A DNA stretch of 64,000 nt from Candidatus Sulfotelmatobacter kueseliae (GTDB lineage Bacteria > Acidobacteriota > Terriglobia > Terriglobales > Acidobacteriaceae), in the NCBI GenBank assembly GCA_900290255.1, contig OMOD01000024.1, positions 84,325 through 148,324 on the forward strand. The letters run 5' to 3'. The position numbers and the translations under genes are program-made. This document shows positions 25,520 to 34,120 of the stretch, in pieces; positions within the stretch are counted from its first letter, which is position 1, and every line of letters begins with the position of its first letter. The notes under the pieces were generated by a model that was not told where the DNA came from, searched no databases, and saw only the letters and a list, made by a program, of their open reading frames with translations.

Positions 25520-26491
25520 ATGCCCGCATTTTTGATTGCCACTCTGGTATGCATTCTGGTCGCGTTGGCAGCCTTCGCTCTGTTCTTGCTTCTCGACCAG
25601 CGCCGCGCCCGGGCCCGCCTGATCAGGGAACGACTGGCCCAGGAAAGCAAGGCCCCGGAGACCGGAGCCGAAGAACAACTCGCCGTCGTGCGCGATGAGC
25701 AACTCAGCAACATTCCCGCTCTCGACGCACTGCTGCGGCGCTCCGAACGCGTATCCGCCATCCAGAAAATGCTCTCCCAGGGCGGATTGACCACGCGCGC
25801 GGGCAACTTTCTGGGTCTGTGCACGCTGGTCGCGATCGCCGCCACCATCGTGGCCTTCGTGCTGACCAAGAAGATGGAAATCGCCTGGGTCTGCCTGCTG
25901 GTCGGTTTCCTGCTTCCCTATTCCTACGCCTCGTTCCGGCGCACCCAGCGCTTCACAAAGTTCGAGGAACTTTTCCCTGAAGCCATTGATACCCTGGCGC
26001 GCGCCGTTCGCGCCGGACACGCTTTCACGACCGCTCTGGAGATGATTACCAGCGAGATCTCGGAACCGATTGCCGGCGAATTTCGCCAACTCTACGAGGA
26101 ACAGAAATTCGGCATGCCGGTGCGCGATGCCCTGCTCAACCTGACCGAGCGCGTGCCCCTGGTGGACGTGAAGTTCTTCGTGACCGCGGTCATGCTGCAG
26201 CGCGAAACCGGCGGCAACCTGGCTGAGATTCTCGACAATCTGTCGTACGTCATCCGCGAGCGCTTCAAGATTCAGCGCCAGGTGCGGGTTTACACCGCCC
26301 AGGGCCGCCTTACCATGGCCCTGCTGATGGGCATGCCCCCCATCATCGTCGTAACCATGCTGGTGCTGAATCCGGGATTCATCCACCCGCTTTTCTCCGA
26401 TCCCATCGGCCACACCCTGCTGGTCGCTGGCATCACCCTGCAAACTGTCGGATATTTCGTGATCCGCAAGATCATCCGGATCCAGGTATAA
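25520..26491 (+). CDS. tadB: Tad inner-membrane protein TadB
   Basis: 323-residue platform protein of the Tad/T2SF family. Two N-terminal hydrophobic segments, a cytoplasmic T2SF domain (LFPEAIDTLARAVRAGHAFTTALEMI, GMPVRDALLNLTERVP, VMLQRETGGNLAEILDNL) and two C-terminal helices give the usual TadB topology. It starts 8 bases after the cpaF stop and ends 4 bases before tadC, so the three are tightly coupled. Partner of TadC in the inner membrane. Confidence 0.95.
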   Translation: MPAFLIATLVCILVALAAFALFLLLDQRRARARLIRERLAQESKAPETGAEEQLAVVRDEQLSNIPALDALLRRSERVSAIQKMLSQGGLTTRAGNFLGLCTLVAIAATIVAFVLTKKMEIAWVCLLVGFLLPYSYASFRRTQRFTKFEELFPEAIDTLARAVRAGHAFTTALEMITSEISEPIAGEFRQLYEEQKFGMPVRDALLNLTERVPLVDVKFFVTAVMLQRETGGNLAEILDNLSYVIRERFKIQRQVRVYTAQGRLTMALLMGMPPIIVVTMLVLNPGFIHPLFSDPIGHTLLVAGITLQTVGYFVIRKIIRIQV

Positions 26492-26495
26492 GCGA

Positions 26496-27395
26496 ATGCC
26501 GCCGATCATTCTGCCCATTGCCGTGTTCGTCACTGTCGCGCTGGTGGTCTTTTCCCTTGGCGCAGCCGTGGTTACCCCAAGTTCGCTCCTTGGCCAACGC
26601 TTGCGCGAACTGGGCGGACGGCAGCAGCCGGTGGAGAACAAACCTGCTTTCAAAGAGCGCCTGGAACAGGCGTTGGAGCCGATCAGCAAAGCTCTTCCGC
26701 TCTCGCCCGCCGATGTTTCGCGTACCCGCGGCTGGCTGATTCAGGCCGGATTTCGCGATGCCCGCCACGTGAACTACTATTTCGGCCTGCGCCTGGTCAT
26801 GGCGGTGGTGGGTTTTGCCGGGGTCGCGCTTTTCACCGGCTTCGACAACGTTCCGCTGCTTGCCGGTGTCACCGGCCTGGGCTTCCTGCTCCCGCGCTTC
26901 TTTTTAAAGCGCATGATCAGGGATCGTCAGCAGCGTATTCGCCTCGCCCTGCCCGATGCTCTCGACCTTACCGTCATCTGTGTGGAGGCGGGTCTCGCTC
27001 TCGACCAGGCCTTGATGCGCGTCGGGCAGGATCTGCACCACGCCCATCCTGACTTGAGCGATGAGTTCCATCTCGTCAACCTCGAAATGCGCGCCGGCAA
27101 ACCTCGCGCCGAGGCTCTGCGCAATCTGGTCGATCGCACCGGCGTGGACGATATCCGTTCTCTCGTTGGTACACTGATTCAAACCGACCGCTTCGGCACC
27201 AGCGTCGCCCAAGCTCTCCGTGTGCACTCCGACTCCCTCCGCACGGAACGCCGGCAACGCGCCGAAGAGCAGGCTGCCAAGACCACCATCAAAATGGTCC
27301 CCCCCTTGGTTGTGTTTGTTCTACCCTCGATCATTTTTGTTACCATCGGCCCAGCCGTGATCGAACTGATCCGCCAGTTGGGTCCAGGGCATTAA
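26496..27395 (+). CDS. tadC: Tad inner-membrane protein TadC
   Basis: 299-residue T2SF-domain protein, partner of TadB. N-terminal helix (ILPIAVFVTVALVVFSLG), central paired helices, and the T2SF core with LPDALDLTVICVEAGLALDQAL, FHLVNLEMRAGKPRAEAL and LIQTDRFGTSVAQALRVHS. It ends in a further hydrophobic segment (PPLVVFVLPSIIFVTI). The start is 4 bases after tadB. This is the last recognised Tad core gene; TadD-, TadE/F/G- and TadV-like genes do not follow. Confidence 0.95.
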   Translation: MPPIILPIAVFVTVALVVFSLGAAVVTPSSLLGQRLRELGGRQQPVENKPAFKERLEQALEPISKALPLSPADVSRTRGWLIQAGFRDARHVNYYFGLRLVMAVVGFAGVALFTGFDNVPLLAGVTGLGFLLPRFFLKRMIRDRQQRIRLALPDALDLTVICVEAGLALDQALMRVGQDLHHAHPDLSDEFHLVNLEMRAGKPRAEALRNLVDRTGVDDIRSLVGTLIQTDRFGTSVAQALRVHSDSLRTERRQRAEEQAAKTTIKMVPPLVVFVLPSIIFVTIGPAVIELIRQLGPGH

Positions 27396-27440
27396 GATTC
27401 AGGATAAGCAAACCGCGCAGCCCTGGGAGCGCTTACATTT

Positions 27441-27836
27441 ATGGCCGTTCTTACCCCACGGGGGGAGGCGTTCAACCGAACCCGCCAGACGCATCTCGCC
27501 ACGGCTCTGGCCGTGGCGGATACGCACTGGACTCGCCTGCGTGGGCTCCTGGGCATTACTGCGAGTGACTTCCGTAATGGCAACGGCCTCTGGATCGTTC
27601 CCTGCCATGGCGTTCATACTTTGGGCATGGGGTTTCCCATCGACGTCGTCTACCTCGATGGCACATACACGGTAGTTCACATCGAGCCCGATTTGCGGCC
27701 CTGGCGTCTGGCGCCGGTTAGGCTGGAGGCGGAGTCCGTGCTGGAACTCCCCTGTCGCGCGATTGTGGAAACAGGAACGGCAGTGGGCGATAGAATTGAC
27801 ATAACCGTCAGTTCCGCCGCCGCTGGGGCCGGCTAG
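27441..27836 (+). CDS. DUF192 family protein
   Basis: 131-residue small protein. The DUF192 hallmarks are present: a WTRLRGLLG-type N-terminal block, NGLWIVPCHGVHTLGMGFPIDVVYLD, and the VLELPCRAI block. DUF192 proteins form a compact beta domain of unknown biochemical role; many are exported, but this one lacks a signal peptide. It follows tadC by 45 bases in the same direction and is very probably the next gene of the operon. A function in pilus biogenesis would be an inference from position. Confidence 0.88.
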   Translation: MAVLTPRGEAFNRTRQTHLATALAVADTHWTRLRGLLGITASDFRNGNGLWIVPCHGVHTLGMGFPIDVVYLDGTYTVVHIEPDLRPWRLAPVRLEAESVLELPCRAIVETGTAVGDRIDITVSSAAAGAG

Positions 27837-27869
27837 GAACTTTGCTGCAGGAGGTTGTGACCAGCCAGT

Positions 27870-30494
27870 TTGACCGACGTAGCCCAACTCGAGAAGCCCG
27901 CCGAACTCCACGACGTGCCCAAGCTGCTCATCGAGTGGCCCTCGCCTTGGCGCGAGTTCGTCACGGCGATCCGCCCCGCCCTCTCGCGCTCCCAAGCCCG
28001 TCTTGCCGGCGAAGCTCCTTACGGCATATTTCCTTACCGCGGCATGATTCCCTGCTGGCTGGCCGAGGCTTTCCTGATCTTCGCCGCCATCGTTGTGCCC
28101 GTGAAGCTCGCGCAACTGCGGCCGTACGTCGCGCCAAGGCTGTCGAGCCATGACATCATCTACTACACCGGCGACGAACTTCCCCGCACCGAGGATCTGG
28201 CCGGCGCTCAGGCTGGAAGAAGCGGCGCGGCGGGAGGAGACGAAGCTCAGCATCGCACCCAGACTATCAAGATCGCCCGCGGAAGCTCACTCACGCCGAA
28301 AGTCGTGGACGCGCCCAACCTTCGCCTGCCTGTGACCCGCGATGCCGTGGCCAACCTGCTGGCCATCAAACCGAATCCCGGTCCGCCTCCTCTGGAAGGA
28401 GTGCGCTCCGCCCGTAGCGCCCCGACTCTCTACTCCGCCGTCGTGGCCCCGGCGCCCGATGTTATCCGCGACTTCACGCGCAACGGAATTGCCATGGACG
28501 CGGTCGTTCCGCCCGCCCCCAACTTCTCCCGTGACCAGCCTCTAACCGCGCCCACGCTGAACGCCAACGTGATTCCACCGGCTCCCAACGTTTCCCGCGA
28601 GCACGCACTGATCGCTCCGGCACTGGGCCCCGCCGTGATTCCGCCCGCGCCCAGCGTTTCCGGCGACCACAGGCAGGCCACGCCGTCTCTGAATGTTTCC
28701 GTGGTGGCGCCCGCCCCAACGGTTGCTGGGGACATCGCCAAGAACGAGAGCCGCTCTGCTCCATCGCTGGCGACCAGCGTGATCCCACCTGCGCCCGGCG
28801 CGGTGAGCCGTGAGATCACCAGCGCGCCGGTGCAGATGGCGAACGTTGCGGTGGTGCCACCGCCGGTCTCTGCCCCCGAACGCGCCACAACGCGCGATCC
28901 CAAGCTGAGCCTGCCGGCGCCCTCGGTCATCGCACCGCCGCCTTCCGCCAATTCCCACGACGTGCAGCGTCTGGCCAGCGGCAGCATTCCCGATCCCTCG
29001 AAAACGGTTGTGCCCCCGCCGCCCACACAATCGGGCAGCGGATCGTTCGTGAGCAGCCTGATCGGCAAAATCTTTGGCGCCTCGGAAGTTGTGCCCCCGC
29101 CGCCCACGGTCAATGCCAACGCCACTAGAAACAGCACCGGCACTTCGCTCGCAGCCAACGTCGTTCCGCCTCCGCCATCAGTTGGGACGGTCGCCGGCGC
29201 TAACGCGCGTGGCACTCGCCGTGACGCCGGCACTTCGCTCGCGGCCAATGTCGTTCCGCCTCCGCCGTCGGTTGGAACAACCGCCGGCAGCAACCCGAGC
29301 GGGACGCGCAATGGCATCGGCGCGACACCTGCTTCCACCGTAATCGCGCCGCCGCCCTCGGCCGGCATATCCGGTGGAACCGGTCCGCGCTCACTCGCTC
29401 CGTCGGCGGCGCCAACTCTCGGTCCCCCCAGCATTGTTCCTCCGCCGCCCTCACTCTCCGGTCCGGGAGGTGGCACCGGCCAAACTGGAGGGGGCGCGGG
29501 CGTCTCGCTCGGCACACAGATTGCCAGCAATGTTGTTCCACCGCCGCCGAATCTTGGCGGAGGCTCCGCCGCAACTGGCTCCGGCCTCAGCCGCCAAGGC
29601 GCAGGCTTGGGATCACCGCTCGATGTCGGCTCGCCTGCCGCCCCGCCCTCGAGCGGCGGCAGCAGCACCAATGCCGGCGTTGTGGTTTCCAACCATCCCG
29701 GCCCCAAAGTTGGACTTCCCACGACCGGAGACAAGGGTTCGCTTTCCATGTCACCCTCCGGCGGCGACAAGCCCGGCTTAGGCGGCTCGGGCGGAGGAAC
29801 GGGTATCGGACGCGGCACTGGCTCCGGCAGCGGTATGAAGGGCGAAGGCCCCGGTGCAGGCAAATCCGGCCCCGGCCGCGGCTCCGATCCCAACGCCCAT
29901 GGCGGAATCTCACCCAGCCCCGGCTCCGGCGGAGCGGGCACTGCGCCCAGTGGCACTCCCTCCGTGCCGGGAGTTTCGGTCAGCGGCGGTAGCGTTCAAG
30001 TCAGCTTCGACACCGATCCCTCGCCGAGTGATCCCGGCTCGCCTCGGCGCTCGTCGTTGAAGCAACGCCAGGTGCTGGGAGTCGATGTGGTTTCCACAGC
30101 CACTTCGGCGGGTGCGTTCGAGCCGTACAAGAACCTGCTGCATGGCGAGAAGCACATCAGCTATCTCAACACGGTCTTAGGCACAGTGGTCATGGAATAC
30201 GCCGACGAGGCTTCCGCCGGTCGCTCCAACCCCGGATCCCTCAACGCCCCGCAGCAGATCCGCGCCGATCTCCCCGCGGGCTTGCCCCACGTCCGTATGG
30301 TGGTTGCCTGCATACTCGATGCTTCCGGCAATCTCAAGAACCTACGCGTTCTCGAACCTGGCCCCGCCGACATGACGGCGAAAGTTCTGGCTGCCCTCCC
30401 CAGCTGGAAGTTTCAGCCCGCTCTGCGCGGCGACCAATCAGTAGAAGTCACTGCCATCCTCGGCTTCAACATCGACACCAACGACCGGTTCTAG
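27870..30494 (+). CDS. Giant proline-rich TonB-like protein at the end of the Tad operon
   Basis: 874-residue envelope protein. Start TTG 27870 is the first possible start after an in-frame stop, with AGGAGGT 14 bases upstream. A cytoplasmic N-terminus of about 60 residues precedes one membrane helix (CWLAEAFLIFAAIVVPVKLA). From about residue 190 to 560 there are some 15 copies of a V-V/I-P/A-P-A/P-P unit spaced 20-35 residues apart. A Gly/Ser-rich region follows (about 580-705), then a C-terminal TonB-like domain (about 755-874) ending in LPSWKFQPALRGDQSVEVTAILGFNI. Ordinary TonB proteins are about 240 residues, so this one is exceptionally long. It would span the periplasm. Whether it energises a receptor or braces the Tad machine is unknown. 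Confidence 0.85.
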   Translation: MTDVAQLEKPAELHDVPKLLIEWPSPWREFVTAIRPALSRSQARLAGEAPYGIFPYRGMIPCWLAEAFLIFAAIVVPVKLAQLRPYVAPRLSSHDIIYYTGDELPRTEDLAGAQAGRSGAAGGDEAQHRTQTIKIARGSSLTPKVVDAPNLRLPVTRDAVANLLAIKPNPGPPPLEGVRSARSAPTLYSAVVAPAPDVIRDFTRNGIAMDAVVPPAPNFSRDQPLTAPTLNANVIPPAPNVSREHALIAPALGPAVIPPAPSVSGDHRQATPSLNVSVVAPAPTVAGDIAKNESRSAPSLATSVIPPAPGAVSREITSAPVQMANVAVVPPPVSAPERATTRDPKLSLPAPSVIAPPPSANSHDVQRLASGSIPDPSKTVVPPPPTQSGSGSFVSSLIGKIFGASEVVPPPPTVNANATRNSTGTSLAANVVPPPPSVGTVAGANARGTRRDAGTSLAANVVPPPPSVGTTAGSNPSGTRNGIGATPASTVIAPPPSAGISGGTGPRSLAPSAAPTLGPPSIVPPPPSLSGPGGGTGQTGGGAGVSLGTQIASNVVPPPPNLGGGSAATGSGLSRQGAGLGSPLDVGSPAAPPSSGGSSTNAGVVVSNHPGPKVGLPTTGDKGSLSMSPSGGDKPGLGGSGGGTGIGRGTGSGSGMKGEGPGAGKSGPGRGSDPNAHGGISPSPGSGGAGTAPSGTPSVPGVSVSGGSVQVSFDTDPSPSDPGSPRRSSLKQRQVLGVDVVSTATSAGAFEPYKNLLHGEKHISYLNTVLGTVVMEYADEASAGRSNPGSLNAPQQIRADLPAGLPHVRMVVACILDASGNLKNLRVLEPGPADMTAKVLAALPSWKFQPALRGDQSVEVTAILGFNIDTNDRF

Positions 30495-30516
30495 GCGGTG
30501 CACCGCCTTCCTTTCG
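30494..30516 (+). terminator. Possible terminator after the TonB-like gene
   Basis: GGCGG-TGCA-CCGCC begins at the last base of the stop codon and is followed by TTCCTTTC. The 5-bp stem is short, so support is modest. Confidence 0.35.
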
Positions 30517-30540
30517 CCAGCGGGAATCCGTGAGCAACCC

Positions 30541-30671
30541 TGGAAGAGCGGCGCTTTAGCGACGCGTAAGAATCATCGCAGAAATCACGGGCTTCAGCCC
30601 CGGTGGGCGCAGGGCCTAAAGGCCATTCAGGTGGAGGACTGAAAACGCGGCCCTGAAGGGCCGCTCTTCCA
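30541..30671. repeat. 131-bp element with 12-bp perfect terminal inverted repeats and internal hairpins
   Basis: TGGAAGAGCGGC (30541-30552) is the exact complement of GCCGCTCTTCCA (30660-30671). Inside are GGGCTTCAGCCC, GGCCTAAAGGCC and GCGGCCCTGAAGGGCCGC. It sits between convergent genes and has no coding capacity. It resembles a compound REP/BIME or MITE-like unit; a target-site duplication was not seen. Confidence 0.7.
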
Positions 30672-30721
30672 CGATGTCTCGCTACCAGAATTCTTTCGAA
30701 GATGGTCACAGCCTTGAAGCA

Positions 30722-32260
30722 CTACTTCGCGCTGCGCCGGGCCCTCCGCCGCGACGGCGGAATCACGCCCTTCTCTGGATGCTCGCGTTCGATCTTGTCT
30801 GACAGCTTGTGCAGCGGCCGGTCCAGCGCGGATGACAACTGCCGCTTGGTCGCGGTCATGGTCAATCCCTGAGCCGTGAAGGTCGCTTCGTTGAAGGTCG
30901 TCCCCGAATTCGCCGCCGCTACCGCAAACACTCCGTGTGGCACTCCATTGACGAACGCAGTCGCGATGTAATCCCCCACCATTAATCCGTTCTGCGAATT
31001 CGGCAGCCAGCCCAGTTGCATCGGCCCAGCCAGCGGGACCGGGGTATTCCACGTGGAGCCTCCGTTGACCGACGCAATGAACCCGACATACAGCTGGCAG
31101 GTAGTGACCGTGCAGTTGGTCTGCGAGTAGTAGTAATAGTGAACGCCAACGTGCGCACTCGCGCCGGAAGTTGCCGGATCGATCCCGATGCCCGGGATGA
31201 AATAATCCGCCACGCTCGACGTTTGATCAATCGGAACCCGCGCCACCGCACTCCAGTTCACGCCGTCGCTGGAAGTGCTGTACACCAGGTCGTTGCTCGC
31301 GCAGCTGGCGCGGAACCGGCAGTCCTCCCACATCACCCAAACCGTTCCCGCACCGTCCACCGCTGCCGAAGGCAAAGGCCCGCTGCGGATTCCCCCCGCA
31401 TCGGTGTGCGCCTGCACCAGCGCGATATTCGCCGGCGCAGACCAGCTTGTCCCTCCGTTGCTCGAGCTGAACGCGGCCATTTCGCCGGCGTCCAGAAGAA
31501 CCGGCACCACCACCGTTCCGTTGGGCTGCACCAGGGGCTGTCCACCGATCCCTCCGGCCAGGTCGGCCGTCGGTGTTGCAGTTCCCCAAGTCAATCCACC
31601 ATCGCTGGAAGTGCTCATCAGAAGTTCGTCATCCTTACCGTAGTCATCCCACTCCACATAGCAATTGCCGTAGTACGGACTCGCCGGCCAGTTGTCGCAC
31701 ACGATCCAGTTCTTGTCTGACGCTTGCGCAGTCGTGTCCACGGCCACCGGCTTCTGCCAGGTCATCCCGTCAGTCGAGCGGTTAACCGTGACGGCGGGCG
31801 TCTGCAATGTGGACGAGATGGGCAGCGACGCGATCATCCATACTTCAGGCTTGGCGTCATACGCCACCACCGGATCGCTGGCCGCATCATACGGGCCGGT
31901 CCCCTCGCCGGTCGTCAGTCCGGGCAGAAAGCCGTGGCTCCAGGTTGTTCCGCCATCGGTCGAGGTCGCCCATCCGATGTCGGTTGCGCCGCCGGGCGCG
32001 ATGCGCCCGACCTGAAATGCCGCCACCAGAGCGGACCCGTTGGCCACCATGTGCGGCTCCACTTCCGTCGCATGCTGGCCGGGCGGAATCGTATAAGGAT
32101 CGGAACTGATCTGTGCCAGGGTGGGCGTGCCTGGATTCACCGGCTGCGTTCCCGAAGGTGAAGATCCCGAACACCCAGTCAGCGCAAGCGTCAACAGAGC
32201 AAGAAGGATTGCGGGCACCGTCGCCCCAGAACAACTATGAATCACTCTTTTGACCGTCAT
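30722..32260 (-). CDS. BNR/sialidase-fold repeat lipoprotein
   Basis: 512-residue probable lipoprotein. The signal peptide ends in a lipobox (LALTGC, Cys30). The body has Asp-box/BNR repeats (STDGGTTW, SSDGGLTWG, SSNGGTSW, SSDGVNW, VNGGSTW), so a beta-propeller of sialidase-like fold is expected. Catalytic Arg triads of true sialidases could not be assigned, so enzymatic activity is not claimed. The last 35 residues are highly basic (PPSRRRARRSAK), which is unusual for the family. The ribosome binding site is weak. The gene is monocistronic and convergent with the TonB-like gene. Function unknown. Confidence 0.8.
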   Translation of the reverse strand: MTVKRVIHSCSGATVPAILLALLTLALTGCSGSSPSGTQPVNPGTPTLAQISSDPYTIPPGQHATEVEPHMVANGSALVAAFQVGRIAPGGATDIGWATSTDGGTTWSHGFLPGLTTGEGTGPYDAASDPVVAYDAKPEVWMIASLPISSTLQTPAVTVNRSTDGMTWQKPVAVDTTAQASDKNWIVCDNWPASPYYGNCYVEWDDYGKDDELLMSTSSDGGLTWGTATPTADLAGGIGGQPLVQPNGTVVVPVLLDAGEMAAFSSSNGGTSWSAPANIALVQAHTDAGGIRSGPLPSAAVDGAGTVWVMWEDCRFRASCASNDLVYSTSSDGVNWSAVARVPIDQTSSVADYFIPGIGIDPATSGASAHVGVHYYYYSQTNCTVTTCQLYVGFIASVNGGSTWNTPVPLAGPMQLGWLPNSQNGLMVGDYIATAFVNGVPHGVFAVAAANSGTTFNEATFTAQGLTMTATKRQLSSALDRPLHKLSDKIEREHPEKGVIPPSRRRARRSAK

Positions 32261-32307
32261 ATAGGTTCGTCTTCTAGAGCAATTCCGCAGTTGCTGTGTC
32301 CATGTGG

Positions 32308-32347
32308 GGACAGCCGCCCTCGGCTGTCCGGCGGAGCGAAGCTCCGC
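32308..32347. repeat. Two adjacent perfect hairpins upstream of the BNR lipoprotein gene
   Basis: GGACAGCCG/CGGCTGTCC with a CCCT loop (32308-32329), then GCGGAGC/GCTCCGC with a GAA loop (32331-32347). They lie in the 225-base gap between two leftward genes. Confidence 0.65.
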
Positions 32348-32485
32348 ATTGCGGATACAACTTCTCTGAATTCACTCTAAGCACAAGAAAACTACCAGGC
32401 ACTCCGATGGCACACCTCGAAATTAATCATCATGGCAATCCTCGAGAACCGCAATCGAATTCGCTTTCTCTCGTGCCGTTCGAGA

Positions 32486-34093
32486 TTACCGATTTGAAGC
32501 TGGCCCTTTTCTTACCAACACCACCGCCGTGTCGTCCCCGTAAACCTCGATCCAGTCTGGCTTTTCGAGCGGCATTTGCATTTGCATTTCCAGCAGAAGA
32601 TTCGTGAGCGCTGCCTCCCGCGCCAGCACAAGGCACCGAATTTCATGTTCCTGGAGGAATTCCTTCCGTCCTGGCTGCACCTTCATCATCTTCAAGTAAG
32701 ACTTTAAGAATTCCTCGCCGTACAAGTCGTGGCGGTCATCTATGACCACCTTCGTTCCCGGGTAAAGGCGGTAGATCAAGTATCCGCCCCAGTAATCCGG
32801 GCTCAGGACCGGACCGGGAAGTTTCTGCGCCTGCAAATAATTGACCGCTTCAACCGGCATCCGGTTGGGATCGAAGTGCGCATCCATCCATACGCTGGAC
32901 CCGACCCGGCCTCCATTGACGGCGATCAAGAACGTGACCACGACCGCGAGAACCGGCCACAGATGGCCGCGCAGTCCGCACTCGACTGCGGTCATTTTCT
33001 CGAAGAATCTTTGCCCCAGCCGCACCGGCGCCAGCAGTGGCCCGATTACCATCACTAACAGCAGCGACGAAACCGGGATATTCCGCGAGGCGTACATCCC
33101 GGTGAACACGGCGAGCAGCACGGTCAGCATTTCGCTCATCCGCAATCTGCGGCCGTGGGCCGCCAGAGCCGCGAGCGTGATGAGAACCAGAATGAGAAAG
33201 CATTTCTGCGCCAGGCCGTGAAAATCGGGGGAACGAAATTCCTCAATGTGATCCATTAAGAACCGGTTCGAAAGATAGGAATACACGTGCCCGTGCAGCT
33301 TCCATCCGTACGGATTCACGAGACTTGCCACCAGCGAAAGCAGCCCCACGCCCACCAGCGCCCGCGCCCTTTTGTGTGCGGCTATTCTGGAAAACAAATC
33401 CTCGATTCGTCCCTCTTCCGTACAGTACCAATCCCACAGCGCTCCCACCCAGAAAATCGCCAGCAGCACGAACCCCACCACAAATCCACCGTGCACATTC
33501 ACCCACACCAGCATCAGCAGGGGCAAGAGCCACAACACTCTCCCGCGCCGCAGGCTCTGCCCGTCCAGCGATTCCCTCTCGGAAGACTGGAGAATCCAGA
33601 ACCAGGCCAGCGTGAATAGCCAACTCACCACATGGGGACGCGCCAGGAAGTGAATCATTGAAGCCGAAATCGCCAGGAGCACGAGCACCAGCGCAATCAG
33701 CAGGTTCGTCCCGCGCAGGATCAGGAGGTGGAAGGTCCAGGCAAACACCGCAGCAATCACCAGGGCGGTAAACCATACCACCCCATTGAGCCCCAAGCTA
33801 GCTTCCAACCGGCCCACAACCAGGTCATAGAGCCACTCCCAGGCAAACCACGCTTTGCCTCCCATGGTCGAGGAAAACGAATCCACCCGCGGGATCGTAT
33901 GCGTGCCCAGAATTTGCTGTCCGGCGCGGATGTGCCATCCGATTCCCGCGTCTCCCAGCAGGCGCACCGAAAGCGGCGTGAACACCAGCGCGGTGAGCAG
34001 CGCAACGAAAATCAAGTCCGCTGTCGAGGGCATGGCCACGCGCACCCACCGAGGAGTCGATCCTCCGAGCGATCTTCCGGAATCGTCCGCCAT
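32486..34093 (-). CDS. Polytopic membrane protein, GT-C-like
   Basis: 535 residues from ATG 34093 (MADDSGRS); a longer reading to 34243 would overlap the divergent NADH dehydrogenase gene. About 11 hydrophobic segments. The first periplasmic loop (GDAGIGWHIRAGQQIL then PRVDSFS and WFAWEWLYDL) and a C-terminal soluble region with VIDDRHDLYGEEF are the visible landmarks. The Asp-containing first loop and topology recall GT-C glycosyltransferases, but no specific family is recognised. The start lies 27 bases from the divergent ndh start. Function unknown. Confidence 0.75.
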   Translation of the reverse strand: MADDSGRSLGGSTPRWVRVAMPSTADLIFVALLTALVFTPLSVRLLGDAGIGWHIRAGQQILGTHTIPRVDSFSSTMGGKAWFAWEWLYDLVVGRLEASLGLNGVVWFTALVIAAVFAWTFHLLILRGTNLLIALVLVLLAISASMIHFLARPHVVSWLFTLAWFWILQSSERESLDGQSLRRGRVLWLLPLLMLVWVNVHGGFVVGFVLLAIFWVGALWDWYCTEEGRIEDLFSRIAAHKRARALVGVGLLSLVASLVNPYGWKLHGHVYSYLSNRFLMDHIEEFRSPDFHGLAQKCFLILVLITLAALAAHGRRLRMSEMLTVLLAVFTGMYASRNIPVSSLLLVMVIGPLLAPVRLGQRFFEKMTAVECGLRGHLWPVLAVVVTFLIAVNGGRVGSSVWMDAHFDPNRMPVEAVNYLQAQKLPGPVLSPDYWGGYLIYRLYPGTKVVIDDRHDLYGEEFLKSYLKMMKVQPGRKEFLQEHEIRCLVLAREAALTNLLLEMQMQMPLEKPDWIEVYGDDTAVVLVRKGPASNR

Positions 34094-34120
34094 CGCTGTG
34101 AATCTTATAGAGGTGGGGTG

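Noticed and set aside
28430..29956. 508-codon minus-strand open frame opposite the TonB-like gene
   Set aside because: Its Pro/Gly-rich repeats are the complement of the VxPPxP and Gly repeats on the plus strand. No start signal or domain is seen.
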